Below, in pieces: positions 47,237 through 58,158 of a DNA stretch of 64,000 bases. The translations under genes and the position numbers were made by a program. The DNA is taken from contig NW_022985557.1 in NCBI RefSeq assembly GCF_010093815.1, positions 744,001 to 808,000 of the forward strand, written 5' to 3'. This DNA comes from Pseudovirgaria hyperparasitica. Lineage: Eukaryota; Ascomycota; Dothideomycetes; Acrospermales; Acrospermaceae. Below the pieces are notes generated by a model. That model had not been told where the DNA came from, ran no database searches, and saw nothing but the letters and a program-made list of their open reading frames with translations. The stretch's first letter is position 1. Every line of letters begins with the position of its first letter.

Positions 47237-48655
47237 CTAATATTTGGCGTGCTTGTGTCGTTCGTGTGAAGACCGTGAGTCCTCGTTCGAACTGACTGAG
47301 CGATTGCGCTTTTCTCTGCGCTCATGTGCGTGTGCGTTTGGGTTGTCTCCAGTAGTTACCGTTGTCTGCAACTCAGTGCCGTCCTCTGCCGCCCTCAGCG
47401 ACTCGCTGCTGTCCACGGCCGTGGGACGTGTACCATGCTCAGCATCTCTCTTTTTGCGTGCCTCTCTAGCATCGTCCGCCTGCTTCAGCAGCGCAAGCAT
47501 CAGGTGCGGTGCCATCTTCGGCGCCAATTTGGTCTCCGTTGCAGGTGTACCTCCCGTTGTAGCCGGTCTGGCAGGCACACTCCTGCTCGCCCCTATCAGC
47601 CTGTCTAATTTACACTCCAGTTGAGACCAAAGGCACCACGTACATGGGTACCCTCCTTGGCACTCTTTTCCACGGTTCCGTGCATTGCACTCGTCGCACG
47701 CCACGCTATTCCTACTTTCGATGGCATTGGTAGGGACTACCGCGTACTTCCACAAGTCCCTTTCACCCGGCAGCTTGATTGTCCACTTCCCGACTAGGCT
47801 GTCGCGGATCACGGGAAGCTCGCAGGCGAAACTGATGAAGCAGCGCTGGTGTCTTCTGGCGCTCGTGCTGGCCGAGTTTCCACACGCATCACAAGGACCG
47901 TCTATGGGATGACCACTGGAGAAAGAACAATTCTTGCCTGTGACCTTGCAATTCTCGCATTTCCAGGGGGTGTCTTCTTTGCGAGTTTGGGGCTGGGCCA
48001 CGCGATGTAGACTGGCCGGAGTGAGATTTGACGGCGTGTCAATGGCTTGGATACTGGCAGGATCGACTTGGAGGTGTACCCGGGCATCGAACATCCAAAC
48101 TTTGTCCAGGGGGTGCATGTACCATGGGAGTTTTCTCCTGTCTACCGGAATGTCACCCCTTTCTGGCCTGAACCAATTCAGCCTTAATGTACACTGCTCA
48201 CCGCGAAGTGCGCAACAGTCGCAAGGCTTCAGTGTTTCCATATTGCATGTTCGGGCCTCTTCCGAGTCGGCTCCAAGGGAGTAACAACCAACGCATGCCT
48301 TGCACAGGAACGTGAGGTACTGCAGTTGAATACATTTCAACTCGTCGGAGCAGAAGCGGCAGACGTTCGATTCTAGTCTTGCACCATTGCCGATGGCGCT
48401 CGACTCTGATGAGCAGTCGATCCGTCTGCCCAAGCATGGTAGACAAATGCGGGGACTGACTTCTTGAGGATTGATGAACTGCTCGTTGCGGGAGTCGGAC
48501 AGTGCAGCAGTTTGATTCAGCTGGTTGTCTGGACCTGTGGGTGTAGGGTAAAGGTTCGACGTCTGGCTATTGGAGCTTATGACTTGATCGTCTCCGAGTG
48601 CTCTATGTTCTTCATTTAGAGGCATGATTGGCTTAGAATCGGAACTCATTGGCAT
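47237..48655 (-). CDS. Cysteine-rich protein with four zinc-cluster-like arrays
   Basis: 472 residues, single exon, ATG start. Cysteines fall in four successive groups: 71/74/81/99/102/108, then 118/121/124 with 137/145/148/155, then 233/236/243/255/258/272, then 320/323/332/338/341/348. Each group contains two CX2C pairs, and the last (CX2CX8CX5CX2CX6C) is close to a Zn2Cys6 domain, though it lacks the usual strongly basic first loop. Residues 1-65 are polar and disordered. The tail (380-472) has a short helix (MAPHLMLALLKQADDAREARKKRD) and a Arg/His/Ser-rich end that could act as a nuclear localisation signal. No fungal-specific transcription factor domain is present. A zinc-binding nuclear protein is a reasonable inference; the function is unknown. 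Confidence 0.7.
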   Translation of the reverse strand: MPMSSDSKPIMPLNEEHRALGDDQVISSNSQTSNLYPTPTGPDNQLNQTAALSDSRNEQFINPQEVSPRICLPCLGRRIDCSSESSAIGNGARLESNVCRFCSDELKCIQLQYLTFLCKACVGCYSLGADSEEARTCNMETLKPCDCCALRGEQCTLRLNWFRPERGDIPVDRRKLPWYMHPLDKVWMFDARVHLQVDPASIQAIDTPSNLTPASLHRVAQPQTRKEDTPWKCENCKVTGKNCSFSSGHPIDGPCDACGNSASTSARRHQRCFISFACELPVIRDSLVGKWTIKLPGERDLWKYAVVPTNAIESRNSVACDECNARNRGKECQGGYPCTWCLWSQLECKLDRLIGASRSVPARPATTGGTPATETKLAPKMAPHLMLALLKQADDAREARKKRDAEHGTRPTAVDSSESLRAAEDGTELQTTVTTGDNPNAHAHERREKRNRSVSSNEDSRSSHERHKHAKY

Positions 48656-49323
48656 TTGTATTCGTGATGAACTTGTACTTCTTGGTTATGGTGGTAGGAG
48701 GATGGGAGAAGCACAGGGAGAAAGATCTCGGACATAGAAGGAGATGCAATGGTATTTCTGTGGTGGACAATACGACAGATGACTAAGTATCCCTACCTAA
48801 CGAGAAACAATATACATGGCATGGTTACGAATAGTGAATCACCTATGCCTAGATCTGAAGATAAACAGTAACAATGCAGTGACAGACCAGGATATTCAAG
48901 CCCCATACTCGGGAAACACAAGTCAGGTACAATTCAAAGCTCTTGCTAGGGTACTGAAGTCATCGACTGCCATAGTTTTTGGGAGGTTGACTTATGTAGT
49001 GAAAATGACGGTTCTACCTGTAGCTGTGCAGCTGAAGCACGCCAACGTGAAAACAAAGGGGCTGTGGTACACTTATCTACCATACATAGATAGTACATCG
49101 ATACCAGCCGGAGGGGAGGAGTTTCAAAGCACAGACAGTAAATAGTGACTTGCGATTCTTGATACCATTGTGTCAGAATACAGCTATATTGAGGCTAGCC
49201 TATATGGACCTAATTTCTAATCCAAATTCCGCCACAGCCATGGTGAAATGTCGTCGGGCCGGTACAAACAGCTCGTCCGCCCAGATAGATTGTTCAACAC
49301 GACCACCACTTTCCGTCATGGTT
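48656..49323. other. Intergenic, promoter of four-array protein
   Basis: 668 bp between the lactonase stop and the start of the cysteine-rich gene, both on the minus strand. A 109-codon plus-strand stretch at 48816-49145 has an ATG but looks random. Nothing else is recognisable. Confidence 0.4.
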
Positions 49324-50568
49324 CTATTCGTCGAAAATGACCGTGGTGGGTGCCATGACGTCAGTCCAAGCCGCCGGATCGCCGAGAATACCGGTGTTGA
49401 CATCCCTTTTCAGCAGCACCACGGTGTTGTTGTTGCTCAGTCCAACTGCAGCCAGATCACCGGCCTTGTTTATGCTGAAATGCCTGGGATTTACGCCACC
49501 AGCTGATGTGAGGGTCAAAAATTTCAGATGACCCTCGTCTGTGATCTCGAACACGGCAATGCTATCACTTAGCATTGTCGCCTCACCCTTAGGGTCTGAA
49601 CCAAGCGGGGGGATCCTGAGACTCATGTCAAGACGATTGGCGGCGTACAGAAACTTGCCATAGATCTGCACCTCAGAGGCTAAAGCGCCTGCTGGAGGAG
49701 CATTGCCGCCAAACGTGTTGGTGTCGAAGACTTGCTCAAACCAGATCGGTTGGCCCTCGGTGGGATATGTGACCTTGTATACGACGAGGGTGTTGTCGAG
49801 TTCATGAGTAAGGATGTAGTAAAGAGGGTTCGCCTTGTCGTAATTGTCGGTGCCTTTTGGAGAGTAAAAGATGCCATGGCGCGGCCCCGAGCCAGGGGTC
49901 GCGGCGATTTGACCGACCTGGGTGATGTTGTTGTTGCTTTTATCAATAGACAAGAAGCGAATCATATCAGAGCCAAGATCTGGGGTCAGTATGAAGCCCC
50001 CGGTAGGATCAAGGAGGACTTGATGTGGATGAGGAGTTGCTTGGCGCGCAGGGTTTGCGTTGGAGCCCTTCTCCTTGGAGAGGTCGATGTAGTGGAGGAT
50101 CTCGAGCTTGTCGCCAGTGAGAGGGGCACTCAAGGTTGTCAGACCAGGTCCGCCAGTTGAGTCGTTTGCATAGTTTGCGAGCGCAATGCCACGATTACCG
50201 TCGTTGTTGAAGAGAGTGCTGGAGACGGGAGCATAGACGACGTCGGCGCTTGCGAGCTTGGTGAGAGAGCCGTCCTCCTCTTGTTTGAAGGAATAAAGCC
50301 CACCATTGGTCTCCTCGCTGCAGAATAGAACCTTGTTGGCTTTATCAAGCTCGAGCCACACAGCAGCAGGATTACACTCGGTGCCGTTCTTGGTTAGACT
50401 GAGCTTGCCATCATTGCTGGTGTACTCCAAAGTCTTGATCCCGCCGGAGTACGAGGCCACATATAGGCGTGCGTTATTATCCTCACACGCTGCTCGGGGC
50501 TGGTCATCGGCGGAGATGGGGGAAGCGGCAGCTGCCAGAGCTAGGCCGAAGAATGAAAGGCGCATCAT
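49324..50568 (-). CDS. Secreted seven-bladed beta-propeller lactonase
   Basis: 414 residues, single exon. Residues 1-20 (MMRLSFFGLALAAAASPISA) are a signal peptide. The rest matches the lactonase family (6-phosphogluconolactonase / carboxy-muconate cyclase type): LYVASYSGGIKTLEY near 35, CNPAAVWLELD, LASADVVYAPVSSTLFNNDGNRGIALANY, the conserved PHPHQVLLDPTGGFILTPDLGSDMIR near 180-205, GPRHGIFYSPKG, and the final GGVNPRHFSINKAGDLAAVGLSNNNTVVLLKRD. Length and blade pattern are normal. Family members hydrolyse or form lactones. The signal peptide makes this a secreted form, so the substrate is probably extracellular and is not known. Confidence 0.88.
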   Translation of the reverse strand: MMRLSFFGLALAAAASPISADDQPRAACEDNNARLYVASYSGGIKTLEYTSNDGKLSLTKNGTECNPAAVWLELDKANKVLFCSEETNGGLYSFKQEEDGSLTKLASADVVYAPVSSTLFNNDGNRGIALANYANDSTGGPGLTTLSAPLTGDKLEILHYIDLSKEKGSNANPARQATPHPHQVLLDPTGGFILTPDLGSDMIRFLSIDKSNNNITQVGQIAATPGSGPRHGIFYSPKGTDNYDKANPLYYILTHELDNTLVVYKVTYPTEGQPIWFEQVFDTNTFGGNAPPAGALASEVQIYGKFLYAANRLDMSLRIPPLGSDPKGEATMLSDSIAVFEITDEGHLKFLTLTSAGGVNPRHFSINKAGDLAAVGLSNNNTVVLLKRDVNTGILGDPAAWTDVMAPTTVIFDE

Positions 50569-51881
50569 CAGTGCTTTTGAAGGAGACTATGTCTGTATCA
50601 GGAAATGTAGGTTGGGGGTTGAAAGTTCGCACAGCGAAATAAAGGGAGGAGAGGAGGTTGTCTACGTATGCGAGGGAATCGTTGACAGAGCGAGGTCTTT
50701 TTAATGGATATGCCAAGACATATTCACGGCATTGAATAGTGTCGAGAGTGAAGTTCATGGTGTTGACAAAGAAAGTCACGTGCACTTACCGACATTGTGA
50801 AATGTGCACTTTTCGCACGAGGTCAAATATGAACAGCGCTTTGATGAGCACAGACTATTGAACAATGCCAAATGCGCGGAGGACAATGCGAGACAGAGCG
50901 GGATCAAAAGGGTCTGGCCTTGCGAGAAGGAAAATGACGTATCACGAGATGAGATCACCTCTGTACAAAACGAAAGATGATCTGGGACTGCTAGAATGCG
51001 AAGAGAGATGCAATGACAGACAAGAAAATGCAGACGGCTAAAGCATTAAGTAGTGAAGGGGCTTGATCCTGCGCACTTGACGTTTGTCGATCCGGGACCG
51101 CAGTCGAATCACAAAGAGGCACAGTGTGTTTCTGAAACGTGAAGACCCCACCATGTGTGTCCTGTCGGGGGCGCAAGCGACCGTCGTTGGCTATCCCGCA
51201 AAGGCAGAGAGGGTCGTGCCGTTTCGTACCTTGCGGCCGCCCACCACACCATTTGTTGTTGGCGTCTTGATACGCGCCGTTGGATCGTTGGTTTCTGCAG
51301 CCACGAGTTTCATTTGCGGATGAAGAGACGCATACGCGCATGTTAAAAAGTTTCAAGTAGCCTTTTGTTGCCTTGCTTAGCCGAGAGATGCCCTAATAAC
51401 CTCCATGCTCACCAATTACCGCTACCGCCGACAAGAACCGGCTCCCGGCCCATGCTACGGGCCTTGGCGCGATATAGCCAAGTGATAGATCTCAAACGTC
51501 GACATAGTTACAGTCAAATCCCGTCAGAGCGATTCGAAGACGGCCACGTCAATCATATCTTCATGGCAAGATTATCGAATGGTTAATTCTTACATAAGCT
51601 AGTCCCCAAAGCGTTGATCAGCTAACTCTATTTGTAGACCACTTCAGTCTATGTTACTAATCTTTGAGGGCCTCTAAGCCCTAAGTAATACCTATTCTAC
51701 ACCTTTTTTTAAAACTCGATGTAACAATAATGAGCGCAAAAGAAACTATTCATCAAATACCGGGGTTTTGCATAATTATACCTGCCATTTCTGATAGGCC
51801 AGAGAAACCCCATCGTCATAGCCAGGTTATCGCTATAACAGATATTGTTATAATGGGATTTGGCCCTACTACGAACTTTTA
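50569..51881. other. Intergenic, possible small GPI-type gene fragment
   Basis: 1.3 kb between VPS54 (3' end) and the lactonase start. A minus-strand frame at 50991-51341 has 116 codons, several cysteines (RGC, NKWC, LCLCG, LCDST) and ends in a hydrophobic tail (LLNALAVCIFLSVIASLFAF) like a GPI-anchor signal. It has no signal peptide in frame, so it may be the last exon of a secreted-protein gene or chance. 51600-51860 is AT-rich. Confidence 0.3.
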
Positions 51882-54775
51882 TCAGACCTTCTCATGAGAT
51901 CCTTGTGTTTCATGACTCGTGCCGTCAGTTTCTTTAGTCTCAACTATCAAGAGTAGTGTGGTACCCAGATCACTGTAGCCCTCCATTTCACCGCACTTAT
52001 CTACGAGGTGCTTGACATCACGAAGCATACTATAAGACTTGATTAGCACCCCAATTCCACACAACTTCATCATGACATGGACTTGGAAATGTACAAGACA
52101 TACCATTCACGACCAGTATTTGTTACTGGGTCAGCTTTCTTGAATACGTCCACAAAGTGCTCTCGATAGCATGCAAACACCGGCGTCATCACACGCAGCA
52201 CTATCGATGATGGACATCGTTTACTTAAAGCTCTGTATATCTTGCCTGTATCCTTTGTGAGGCTTGTCATATACTGCCGCACATCAGTGGGACTCCCCAG
52301 GTTCCACTCAATCTCGCAGGCCTGTCTGGATAGCACACGAGCGCGCTGCTTCAGAATCTCCACTAGCTTCTCGTAGATAGCCTCCTGGTGCTCTCGAAAG
52401 GTGCGCTGCACCTTGTCAAATTCGTCGGACAGCTTCTTGTCCGAACGAGCCGTTCTTTGTGCAAAGTCGCGGATATGCGGGATGATCGAAGCCATAAAAC
52501 GGATCGCTTGCAAGGCAGATATCAGATTCGTATGCGTTATGACCGCGAGACCAGCAGAGTATATAGCACCTGCACCCAGGACTAGCTGGCGGCATCGTGA
52601 GTCAAACAGACGGAGGTATGATATCAATGACATAGTGGTCTCGGTCGCCATGGTGGGAATGCCGCATGACAAGCGTAGAAAGTGCGACGTTCCACGCAGG
52701 CAGAGAATCGCAGCCTTGGGAATAAGGAAGGACTCGTTGTCTATAATGGCACCACGGACTTTACCTGTTTGCTGGGCATTTTCAGTCATGTAAGCTTCGT
52801 TTTCTAACGTCTTTGGCGACGAATATTGCGGGCCGATATCGTGCAGAGAATCAAGTGTGCGGTGGTGAAGAACCTGGTCTAATATCTTGTTGTCCTCGGT
52901 TGTAAAATCTTCATCCTGCCAAATATCACTATTCATCTGTTGGGCAAGTGTCTCGTTCTGCATGTTTCCATGCTTTCTAACATAATCCTTAGCATGTCTA
53001 TCTATGACGGTTCTCAAGGAGGTTGATTGTTGTCCCAATATAGCTTCGCACTGCTTGACGAAGAGACTGTTTGAAGCATAGTAGCGGACAAAGGAGGTCA
53101 GCGGAGACTGAATGGTCTGCTCAGAACGAATCTGAAGGATCTCGATGATCTGCTCACAACCTGATGTCACAACACGTTTGAAAATGCTGGGAGTGTCGAG
53201 TAGTCTCCGTATCTCGTCTTGTAGTGCAGTCGTACCAATGAATGCGGCCATATCTAGAAGCAAGTCTGTTTGCCCTTGAATTCGCCTGAGCGTCTCAGTG
53301 ATGCCGATAAAGATGGAAAGTAGGAGCTCTTCAGCATGATGGTCTTTGAGACTGCGAACGATTCTTGTCAGAATTGCGGTTCGTTCTTGAAGCATACGAT
53401 GACTCCTACAGTCAGTTTTCAATCTTAATGGTACAGACCCTGGGTCGTCGTCTGAGGAAGAGAGTAGCTTATGAACAAAATTGAGGATCTCCTGGTTCAT
53501 AGCGTCTCGATATGTTCGAATAACCTTCGGTATAGATCTAGACTTATGAAGCCCGTGAAATGCAGGCACAAGTGATGTGCGGAGTTCTCCGAAGTGACTA
53601 ACATGCGTTGAAAATGCCAGCGATTCTTTAATGTCATCTTCCATGGATCGTAACGGGGAAGCTCGCCACCTCGACACTACTGCCTCCGTCTGAACAGACC
53701 GGACGTAGTTCCGCAAGTCGTCGATGAGGAAATTGAGAACTTGCGCCTCGAGAATATCACCAATATTAACCCGAAGATGGTCTAGGTCGTCACGGTATCC
53801 TTGTAAAGACGTAACTCCACGTAAATCTCGGAGTCGCGAACGTGGCATAGGGATCCCGACTGTTTCATCACGCTCACCGACTATCAACATGTCAATAGCA
53901 TCAATCTCAGTAAGAGCCTCTGCAGTCTGCCCTTGCTCAACTAACAGCTTCGCATGAGTACGCGCATGCGCGATGCGCTCTAGCTGCTGCATAGCATCTT
54001 GTAGTTGCTGAAGGTTATGGCGCATGCGCTTCTTCTGTAGCAGTCTCAAACCACCCGCTACAAGATTCTCATCCAGCGAAGCAAGGTCCTTGCGCAGGAT
54101 TGCTATATTCTCGACGAGTTCTGCAGCCTCAATATGTAGCTCTTCCAATGAAGCGAAGGTGGACGAGATTGGTGTAGCTGCCGTTGAAAGGGAGTTAATC
54201 AGATGAACTTCTGCTATGTCAATGTACCACGAGAGCTTTTCCTGCAGGATTGCATTGGTGGCTAAGGCTTTTCTGGGCTCTACTGCACCGATCTCGTCTC
54301 TCGATGTCATAAGTTCTGACCGCTCACTGACAATATCGAAAGTCCTTGGGTTTCTCAAATCGAATTGCTCATCGAAATATGCAACGGGTATCGTGGCCAA
54401 GGATGGCGCGTCATGCTTGCTTCGACGATCAAGCCCGCCAATGTCGCGCATGGTACCATCCAGCGGATTAGCATCTTCATCTACTACCAAACACTTGATC
54501 CGTCCACTCTTATCTGTTTCCCGACAATCATCCCTGCGGTCTCCTATTGACCTCAAAAGGTTATATATGGGTCCAATCCGCTCCACGTATGAATCGAACT
54601 CGCGTGTCTCAACGGGCGGTATCGACGTAAGAACAACGGGAGGAATGTCGCGTGCGGTCGGTATTCTATACAGGGCTGAGGGTGACACAGGCTTCTGTTG
54701 TACCAGTCCGCTTCGAGCTATCGGCGGTTGTAAAAGCGTCGAAATAGCTGTACAAACATAAGCTTGATCACACAT
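51882..54775 (-). CDS. VPS54: GARP tethering complex subunit Vps54
   Basis: Exons 52104-54775 and 51882-52029 (74-nt intron) give 939 residues. Vps54 belongs to the GARP complex, which tethers endosome-derived vesicles at the trans-Golgi. Features: DIPPVVLTSIPPV near residue 43, a coiled-coil region (LEELHIEAAELVENIAILRKDL to ILRHNLQQLQD, about 210-265), and the Vps54 C-terminal domain from about 540 on (SPLTSFVRYYASNSLFVKQCEAIL, then FLIPKAAILCLRGTSHFLRLSCGIPTMATETTMSLISYLRLFDSRCRQLVLGAGA near 680-735). The spliced end reads GREC-MLRDVKHLVDKCGEMEGYSDLG, the usual family C-terminus, which supports the intron. The N-terminus is uncertain: homologues begin with a longer disordered region, and an acceptor-like TTTGTACAG lies 28 nt inside my start, so an upstream exon is possible. 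Confidence 0.88.
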
Positions 54776-56635
54776 AGCAACGATTGGACTCGCGCTTCAC
54801 CATTTGGGCTGGTCTGAAGGTTTCGCGCTGTCGCGCTGATTGATGAGCATGATCGCACGTCCATGTGGCTCGTTGGGTGATATTCTGCTCCTCTCTCTCC
54901 TTTTGTTCTGGTGTCTGTCTGCTACGAGCATAGTATGGGTGTGAGGAGGCAATCGAACAATTACTGCTGTGAAAGCTTGCAACTCATAGAAACGCAAGCT
55001 GCGAACATGTGGCGCGCGCGATATACCACCAATTCCTTGCAAGTAGATGGTTCGCAGCTTGAACAAATGTGTCTAATGTGGATGTGGACTGATGCAGTTC
55101 CGCGCCCGCATTCTAGGCAGACACATTCCGCTCAACAGGTAATGCGATGAGGAGCAGGCACCGCATCAGATTATAACAAATAATGCATGTTAACTATGCT
55201 ACTCAACCAATTATACTAAGGTCTTCCCATCACCAAGTAAGAACTAGAATGCTGAACTATATTGTTCAAGCCCTCGCTATGTACGTATATATATATATGT
55301 TTATGCCGTATAAACAGGAGCCTGCTCCTTAAACTCCTCTAGTATTCAACGGTCGGACAACAGGGGTCAGCGCAGGGGGCAACATCCTAGCTAGTTTTAG
55401 TACTGTCCGTGCAGTAATTAATAGCTGCCTGCGTAAAGCCTCTGGCTCACTTTCCGTTCCATCTCAAAGACAGTCCTTCCAGCTACCAGGTATCAATAGC
55501 CAGATGTAGGAGCTCGACAGGCGAATAGTCTTCAAAGGAGCGCTCATATACTACTTGAACCCCACTCACTCATTCAGTACATTTACCTCTTAGCAATGGA
55601 CAGTGGCCTCTAACCGTAAAGGGTAGTGCATTAAACTAGTGCATTACCGCCTTAGTTCTAGTCATCTAATTACTTACTAATTTACTGTTAACATCGTCTC
55701 TTGAACTACCTCCAAACTTACATTGTAAAAGCAGCATTTGGGGAGCTATATACTGGCGGCGACTGAGAAGCCGTGGATTTACATTAATGCACTCCGTATC
55801 ATCATATGAAGTGGGCACCATGGTAGCACTATGTAGACTACTAGCACATACCGTACATCTGCACTGCCTGGTCGAAGACCAAATCAATACGACAACTCTA
55901 AGTGAATTAGAATTCAATTATTATATCAGCAGCTCATTGTGACCAGAAGGCAAAGCAATATATCAAAGCCATTTTTTTGTGATGAGCATCTGCTACCGGT
56001 ACGCACGACAATTCGGTATGTGTGGTTCATGTCGATTGCTAATATTTTGCCATTATAGCGGAGATCAAATTGTACCACATTTCAGATGCTATCATAGATC
56101 ATATGTGATATAGGCAATCAGAAGACTTCAAATGAGCCTGCTCACTGGTTTCTGGGAAGAGAATATTGCTTTCCACTGGTCTCCCTTGTTCCTGGTACAT
56201 GACATCTTGCATGTATACACCTGATAAGCAGCTGTGTCTCTAGTGCTAATATCAGTATTCTTTATTCGGCATGAGACCAGACATGAAGTGGTGAAGCCGC
56301 CAGGAACTATTCCTGACCAAGTGAAGTCGACATCGGGGTCATCGTCTCACACTAGTTATTCTAGCTGAACTATCTTATCAAATCTTTAAGTGACCTAGCA
56401 CGTTGCTTTACATCCATATAGCACAGTTTGGCGCTGGCTCCCAAGTCTACAGTGACACTGAAGTCAGATCAAGCGTCTCCGACCGATCATTCACTGTCTT
56501 CGATAGATCAGGTTCAATATAGTGACTTTCTTGTATGATGCGCTTCTTGTAAGTCTGGATTTGTTGCTGACATGCTATAGAGCTTCGCCCAAGTTCACCA
56601 AAGCACCAATCGCTTGGTATAGTAAGACATCAACA
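54776..56635. other. Divergent upstream region, VPS54 and nuclease-like gene
   Basis: 1.9 kb with the promoters of VPS54 (minus) and the His-Cys-box gene (plus). A TA microsatellite lies at about 55284-55300. 55918-56521 has no frame of 60 codons. A GTAAGT...CTATAG pair at 56550-56580 looks like a leader intron but is only about 32 nt, too short to trust. An upstream VPS54 exon may lie near 54797-54940. Confidence 0.4.
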
Positions 56636-57805
56636 ATGGACAGGCTCAAACCTCATCGAGATTCCCTATCGCCATTCAACTACGACAGTCAACCAACACC
56701 AACTTTGTCTCATGCGATCTCCAGCCATGAGCAGACGTCAGGAAACCGATCTCATGATAACGTTACGCCTACGTCTAGCTTCGAAAGATCTAATCTGCCT
56801 TGTGAAAATGATAGCTATAGGCAGAAGAGCTATGTTCGTATGAAGAAATACGTACTAAGCCAGCTCACTTACAATCAACGCCTTCAAATCCGGAAAATAG
56901 TCGGCAGAATTCAAGAGGAAGCTAGAGGTGACCTAGACAAAGATGCGTGCTGGCTTCACAAGAGTTGGAGAGAAGATCCTAGCCCCGCGAGATGGTGCAA
57001 CAGGGTTCATCTTGGGATTAGCTTAGGTATTGGATATCTCAGTCTGAGCGTTACCCTGTGGCGTCACATCCTCGACGAGACTCTTTCTCTTGACCAGAAA
57101 CAAGGTTTCATATATGGAACACCATGGCCTAGCAGATTCACGAAGTCTGGAGCACTATACAAGTCTTCTCATGAAACATGGAGTCTGAGCCATCGTTGTG
57201 GCAACTTCCCATGTGTGAATGAACGCCACACTGTCTTGGAACGTCAGACAATCAACATCAACCGCAATAGGTGCCACAGGGGGACAAAGATATGCGATCA
57301 TCACCCGCTGTGTATCTTGGGATTGAAGATGTCCAAAGAACAACTTCGCCCTAAGCACGGCAAACGGCAACTTGAAACAGAGCCTTTAAGCAAGAAGAGC
57401 TCGTCTGCGATCTATATTGTGGAGACGACATCTGTTGCTCCACCACACGGTTCATGTAGCACTACAGCTCTTAGTAGCTCTTCGATGACTACTTCAGTCA
57501 CGCAACGTTCAGTCTCCCCTGAAATTGTCTTTCTGGGCCGTCGGCGTCGGTTTACAACTGCAAGAGGGTCGAATGATTCAATGGCCTCAGATCATGGGAG
57601 TGCCAGAGATACTGAGCAGGCACAATGTTGTCTGTTACGCGACACTCCTTTCGGCATTGGAAGGAATGCTCGGTCGCCATCTCCTGGATTTACCATCATT
57701 GGCGACGGTCCTGTCACAGACAAACCACGGTTCAGCCGCATGAGCACGACCTATCTGCACTCACCCTCGAGAATAATAATTGACCTCCGATCACCTTCGC
57801 CCTAA
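56636..57805 (+). CDS. I-PpoI-type His-Cys-box nuclease-like protein, SIM-rich tail
   Basis: 389 residues, single exon, starting at the first ATG of the frame. The core is the zinc-binding loop of His-Cys-box homing endonucleases: Cys105 (CWLHKSW), His186 and Cys188 in LSHRCGN, Cys193, His198, Asn207 (six before Cys213), Cys213, Cys220, His222 and Cys226. These correspond to I-PpoI C41, H98, C100, C105, H110, N119, C125, C132, H134 and C138, so both zinc sites and the catalytic His/Asn pair are kept. The N-terminal 60 residues are disordered. The tail (230-389) is Ser-rich and carries four short hydrophobic runs next to Ser or acidic residues: IYIVE at 259, EIVFLG at 296, FTIIGD at 352 and RIIIDL at 379. 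Nuclease activity and the SUMO-binding role are inferences. Its paralogue is at 59636. Confidence 0.8.
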   Translation: MDRLKPHRDSLSPFNYDSQPTPTLSHAISSHEQTSGNRSHDNVTPTSSFERSNLPCENDSYRQKSYVRMKKYVLSQLTYNQRLQIRKIVGRIQEEARGDLDKDACWLHKSWREDPSPARWCNRVHLGISLGIGYLSLSVTLWRHILDETLSLDQKQGFIYGTPWPSRFTKSGALYKSSHETWSLSHRCGNFPCVNERHTVLERQTININRNRCHRGTKICDHHPLCILGLKMSKEQLRPKHGKRQLETEPLSKKSSSAIYIVETTSVAPPHGSCSTTALSSSSMTTSVTQRSVSPEIVFLGRRRRFTTARGSNDSMASDHGSARDTEQAQCCLLRDTPFGIGRNARSPSPGFTIIGDGPVTDKPRFSRMSTTYLHSPSRIIIDLRSPSP

Positions 57806-58158
57806 CGTTCCGGGCAGCTTCGTTGCTCGTCTCTAAGTGGTTCACTAATGATATAGGCAATTCTGGGATAGGTCTAGCTCAACTAAACAGATAACAATAC
57901 GGGTAACCACGGGACAGTGTAGCTTCTGGAAATGAAATATAAAGTCTTCCACTTCGCACTTGAATCTTTTTCCTATCTACGAATATTAGACTGCTTCCGC
58001 TTTGTTCCGGTGACCCGTGACTTCCGTTTCTCTTAAATAAACTTTATTTCATACCTCTTTGTTGTACAACCCGAAGTCCATCGCTTCAACTCGGCCTCAA
58101 ATCTTCTTTAACCGCCTCAATTGGTCAATTATTGGTTTGCGGTTGCGCACGGCTTATC
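57806..58158. other. Intergenic
   Basis: 353 bp between the His-Cys-box gene and the orphan gene on the same strand, AT-rich. No promoter element was recognised. Confidence 0.4.

Noticed and set aside
54216-54761. 181-codon frame antisense to VPS54
   Set aside because: It lies entirely inside the strongly supported VPS54 exon, on the opposite strand.
56550-56581. Leader intron adding MRFLASPKF to the first His-Cys-box protein
   Set aside because: The phase would fit, but the intron would be only about 32 nt, shorter than any other in the window.
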